This document shows positions 38,542 through 40,928 of a stretch of 40,928 bases of DNA, one piece after another. This DNA is from an uncultured Alphaproteobacteria bacterium (GTDB lineage: Bacteria > Pseudomonadota > Alphaproteobacteria > Thalassobaculales > Thalassobaculaceae), in the NCBI GenBank assembly GCA_902629125.1, contig CACOPQ010000022.1, forward strand, positions 1 to 40,928, read 5' to 3'. The notes below the pieces were generated by a model that ran no database searches, was not told the origin of the DNA, and saw nothing but the letters and a program-made list of their open reading frames with translations. Both the position numbers and the translations under genes were made by a program. Within the stretch, counting starts at the first letter, position 1, and each line of letters starts with the position of its first letter.

Positions 38542-39900
38542 ATGGCGGCTTTTACAATTAGTCTGGAGAACGGGTCGTATGACAAGTTAGATAATTTTGA
38601 CAGTTTCGATGTTATAGTACTAGGCGGCGGCCCTGCTGGTATAGCGGCCTCAACCACTGCTGCAGAGAAAGGGCATAGAACTCTTTTAATTGAAAGATTA
38701 GGTTTTTGCGGTGGAGCTGCTGTTTCAGGCATGTCGGGCACAATCTGCGGTTTATATAATTCTGTTGAAGACCCGGAGGCTGCGCAACCCCAGCAGATAA
38801 TTTTTGGTTTCGCAGAACGTATGCGGAGGGCTCTAGACATAGAGAACGGTCTAACACCACCGCAAATTTATGGGAAAACTTGGGTCGCTACCCATGATTG
38901 CGCTACCTATAAAAAAGTAGCGACGGATCTTCTGCGCACAGCAGGCGTCAATATTCTTTACCACACAGAAATGGTGGACGTAGTGATGGAGGATAAAACC
39001 ATTTGTGGGTTAATTCTTCATACACGATCAGGGTTTTGTAAAGTTAGGGGTAAACGGTTTATAGATTGTAGCGGAGATGCCGATATAATCTTTCGGTCAG
39101 GATTGACTACAACAAAGGGAAATAACGGGGTCATTCAGAATCCATCAATGATGTTCAAGGTAGGAAATGTGGATGTAGGTCGATATCTAGCGTATTGGGG
39201 TAGTGACACCATATCGCCACCGAAAGTAGTTGATAAACTTGAGAAACGAAAAGAGTTAATTCGAAAGAAGGTGTGGCTATTCCCGACAGTAAATCCGGGA
39301 GAGGTCCTGGTAAATGGGACTAAAATAACGGGCTTTGATGGAAGAGCATTAGACGTCACTAACCCAGTGGATCATTCAGAGGCTGAGCAATTTTCAATTT
39401 ATCAGGCAAAGGAGTTTTTCAAATTTTTAAAAGAAGAAATTCCAGGGTTTACAAACGCATATTTTATAGATTATGCGCCGGAAGTTGGAGTTCGACAGAC
39501 CCGCACCATAAGTGGGGTTGATACATTAATAAACAATGACGTTGTAACCGCAAAGAAGCGAAAAGACTCTATCGCCCGATCAAGTTGGCCCATAGAACTG
39601 CATTATGGTTCAAAACCAAAAACAGAATGGTTAATTGATGATTATTATGATGTTCCTTTTGGCTCTCTCGTGCCAAGCGAAGGTCATAACATTATAGTTG
39701 CTGGTCGTTGTCTGAGTGCAGAGCATGAAGCTTTAGCCAGTTGTAGGGTGACAGCGCAATGTTTTGAATACGGACGCGCTGCGGCTTTAGCTACAGACGT
39801 TTCCTTATCGGCAAATCTGAATTATCAAAAGATAGATGGCAATCAAATTGCTGACCTTATGCACGATGAGGGCTATAGTGAAGGGGGATTAATTTTCTAA
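38542..39900 (+). CDS. FAD-dependent oxidoreductase (FAD_oxidored), paralogue of 4235-5572
   Basis: A 452-aa flavoprotein from ATG 38542, set by AGGAGG eight bases upstream; the longer frame from 38443 is not needed. 'DVIVLGGGPAGIAASTTAAE' is the FAD Rossmann motif, 'LLIERLGFCGGAAVSGMSGT' the ribose-binding Glu and the G-G loop, 'FIDCSGDADIIFRSGL' the second FAD contact, and 'IIVAGRCLSAEHEALASCRV' the C-terminal FAD region with Cys and Arg. Same order and spacing as 4235-5572. Substrate unknown. Confidence 0.9.
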   Translation: MAAFTISLENGSYDKLDNFDSFDVIVLGGGPAGIAASTTAAEKGHRTLLIERLGFCGGAAVSGMSGTICGLYNSVEDPEAAQPQQIIFGFAERMRRALDIENGLTPPQIYGKTWVATHDCATYKKVATDLLRTAGVNILYHTEMVDVVMEDKTICGLILHTRSGFCKVRGKRFIDCSGDADIIFRSGLTTTKGNNGVIQNPSMMFKVGNVDVGRYLAYWGSDTISPPKVVDKLEKRKELIRKKVWLFPTVNPGEVLVNGTKITGFDGRALDVTNPVDHSEAEQFSIYQAKEFFKFLKEEIPGFTNAYFIDYAPEVGVRQTRTISGVDTLINNDVVTAKKRKDSIARSSWPIELHYGSKPKTEWLIDDYYDVPFGSLVPSEGHNIIVAGRCLSAEHEALASCRVTAQCFEYGRAAALATDVSLSANLNYQKIDGNQIADLMHDEGYSEGGLIF

Positions 39901-40030
39901 AACATGATCAATCTTTGATTGAGTTTCATTAAATTTACTTTTTTTGTTTTGTACCAGGAAATTATTTTTTGATGGCGATAGCTAATAAATAATTACGGGG
40001 TGACTGGGGGTTACACTTTACAAATATTAT

Positions 40031-40418
40031 CTAATCTATAGTGCCTAAGTTTTGCTGGAATTGTAGACCCCAAACCCATTTCTTTTTTACCGTTATCCAA
40101 ACAGCTGTGATTGGTTTATGAAGATGGATGGTATCAGTTATCCAGTGTGCCTTTACTCTGAATACAGCATAGAGATTACTTGAAACAATTTCGTCTACTT
40201 GCTCATGCTCGGTTCGAAGCCAATTGGGAAACGCAGCAATTACAGTTGTCCACGGGGCAGGGTAGATTGCACCTTATTCTTCGATGAATTTACCGTCATA
40301 GAAATGCCGTTGAAATTTTGATAGGTAAACGGGAATATTACGATTTTTATATAGGCTTTCAAATCTCTTTCATTTAAAGCTCTCGGGCGTCCTTCAATAG
40401 TGATTTAGGCGTTTCCAT
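40031..40418 (-). pseudogene. Decayed NTF2-like gene (paralogue of 28574-28966)
   Basis: The minus strand from ATG 40418 (AAGGGG eight bases upstream) reads 'METPKSLLKDAR', then shifts frame into 'ALNERDLKAYIKIVIFPFTY' and 'QNFNGISMTVNSS', then shifts again, with a TAA in the expected Tyr position of E-E-[Y], into 'GAIYPAPWTTVIAAFPNWLR', 'TEHEQVDEIVSSNLYAVFRV', 'HKPITAVWITVKKK' and 'WVWGLQFQQNLGTID' to a TAG. Joined, the pieces match the intact protein at 28574-28966 along its length (F-P-F-T-Y-Q-N-F-N-G; A-[IV]-W-I-x-V-K; W-G-[VL]-Q-F-x2-N-L-G). Two frameshifts and one stop mark a pseudogene. Confidence 0.85.
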
Positions 40419-40436
40419 GAAGCTGTCCCCTTTTGA

Positions 40437-40928
40437 TTATCTAAATCGTTTATCCCGCCAAGAAATTGCAGCTTGCAAGCCCTGCTCCTTTCGGATTTTT
40501 GAAAACTCTTCTTTTACGGGGTCTGGAGCGGCGTTTAATATGACATCGAGATTTAATGAATTCGTGAGTGCTTGATTGAGCCCCATTGATTCATATGAAG
40601 TGTTTATTGCTCTTTTTGTAAAGAAGACGGCGCGCGGGCTCGCCTGAGCTATTTTTTTAGCTACTTCGCATGCCTCAGAGAATACGAGCTCGTCAGAAAC
40701 CACTTTATTTATGATTCCCATTCTGAGCGCGTCCTCTGAACTTAATTGATCTTCCCCAGTTAAAAGTATTTCTTTTGCCTGTTTAGGTCCTGTAATCCAC
40801 GGTAATAACATTGCAACGATACCAGTCCCAAATCGTACCTCCGGTTCGCCAAATTTTGTGGTTTTTGCCGCAATTGTGATGTCACATGCCAATGCTAGTT
40901 CAAACGCACCAGCTAAACAGTAGCCATG
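40437..40928 (-). CDS. Enoyl-CoA hydratase/isomerase family protein, C-terminal part
   Basis: The frame is open to the right window edge, so the N-terminus is missing. The first visible residues 'HGYCLAGAFELALACDITIA' carry the G-x-[AC]-[FL]-x-[GA]-G-x-[ED]-L-A-[ML]-A-x-D motif of the crotonase fold, followed by 'FGEPEVRFGTGIVAMLLPWI' and 'LTGEDQLSSEDALRMGIINK', 'RAVFFTKRAINTSY' and a C-terminal helix. It hydrates or isomerises an enoyl-CoA. It starts 19 nt upstream of the pseudogene's ATG on the same strand. Confidence 0.9.
   Translation of the reverse strand, partial: HGYCLAGAFELALACDITIAAKTTKFGEPEVRFGTGIVAMLLPWITGPKQAKEILLTGEDQLSSEDALRMGIINKVVSDELVFSEACEVAKKIAQASPRAVFFTKRAINTSYESMGLNQALTNSLNLDVILNAAPDPVKEEFSKIRKEQGLQAAISWRDKRFR

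Overview
The window is AT-rich bacterial DNA with short spacers and frequent strand switches. Several genes belong to small families I know mainly from Alphaproteobacteria: a DUF2842 protein, a DUF3108 periplasmic protein, a TPR protein with a LEPRHFGA core, and the TIGR03643/DUF2805 and DUF2256 families. With two photolyase-type systems, a PCu(A)C copper chaperone and many small membrane proteins, this suggests a free-living, probably marine, alphaproteobacterium. The assignment rests on gene families only: no rRNA, tRNA, CRISPR array, insertion sequence or phage module is visible.

Layout. 0-9.7 kb: end of a DCC-family gene, DUF4149 and cupin genes, a secreted TPR protein, TIGR03643 overlapping a small Cys-rich gene, an FAD_oxidored flavoprotein, DUF3108, a full-length photolyase/cryptochrome on the minus strand, a cupin and a thioesterase. 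10.2-11.6 kb: three overlapping genes encode a photolyase FAD-binding half, a separate photolyase-like alpha/beta half and a 49-aa DUF2256 zinc ribbon. 11.7-21 kb: two related small secreted proteins, a CPXCG zinc protein, a uronate-dehydrogenase-like SDR, a RidA-family protein, a thioesterase, an orphan acetolactate synthase, a PNPOx-fold protein, the DUF2182-DUF1326 pair and a lipoprotein esterase. 21-27 kb: GFA, DUF2237, DUF4396, a cytochrome c-prime, a diheme cytochrome c, small membrane proteins, an NTF2-fold protein and a PCu(A)C copper chaperone. 27-41 kb: small dimeric-barrel and NTF2-fold proteins, two GSTs, a ketopantoate-reductase-like gene broken by an amber codon, an MFS exporter, an LLM oxidoreductase, a methyltransferase, a second FAD_oxidored protein, a decayed NTF2-fold pseudogene and the start-truncated end of an enoyl-CoA hydratase gene.

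The most interesting content lies below ordinary ORF length cut-offs or in broken genes. (1) The split photolyase-DUF2256 cassette. (2) Two tiny minus-strand membrane peptides (21 and 24 aa, 4.5 kb apart) that are paralogues: they share ME..., G-x-F-A and A-I-L-[D/E]-F, largely with different synonymous codons. (3) A 36-aa membrane peptide gene with its own strong ribosome binding site and an intrinsic terminator. (4) A set of decaying genes: an amber codon in the panE-like gene, an amber in a small membrane ORF before DUF4396, two frameshifts plus a stop in an NTF2-like paralogue, and a probable slip at a G7 tract. TAG ends several intact genes here, so recoding is not the simplest explanation.

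Functionally the window is accessory metabolism and stress handling: light-dependent flavoproteins, copper/cytochrome proteins, detoxification (GSTs, RidA, GFA, LLM, MFS) and acyl-CoA chemistry. No single long pathway operon is present.
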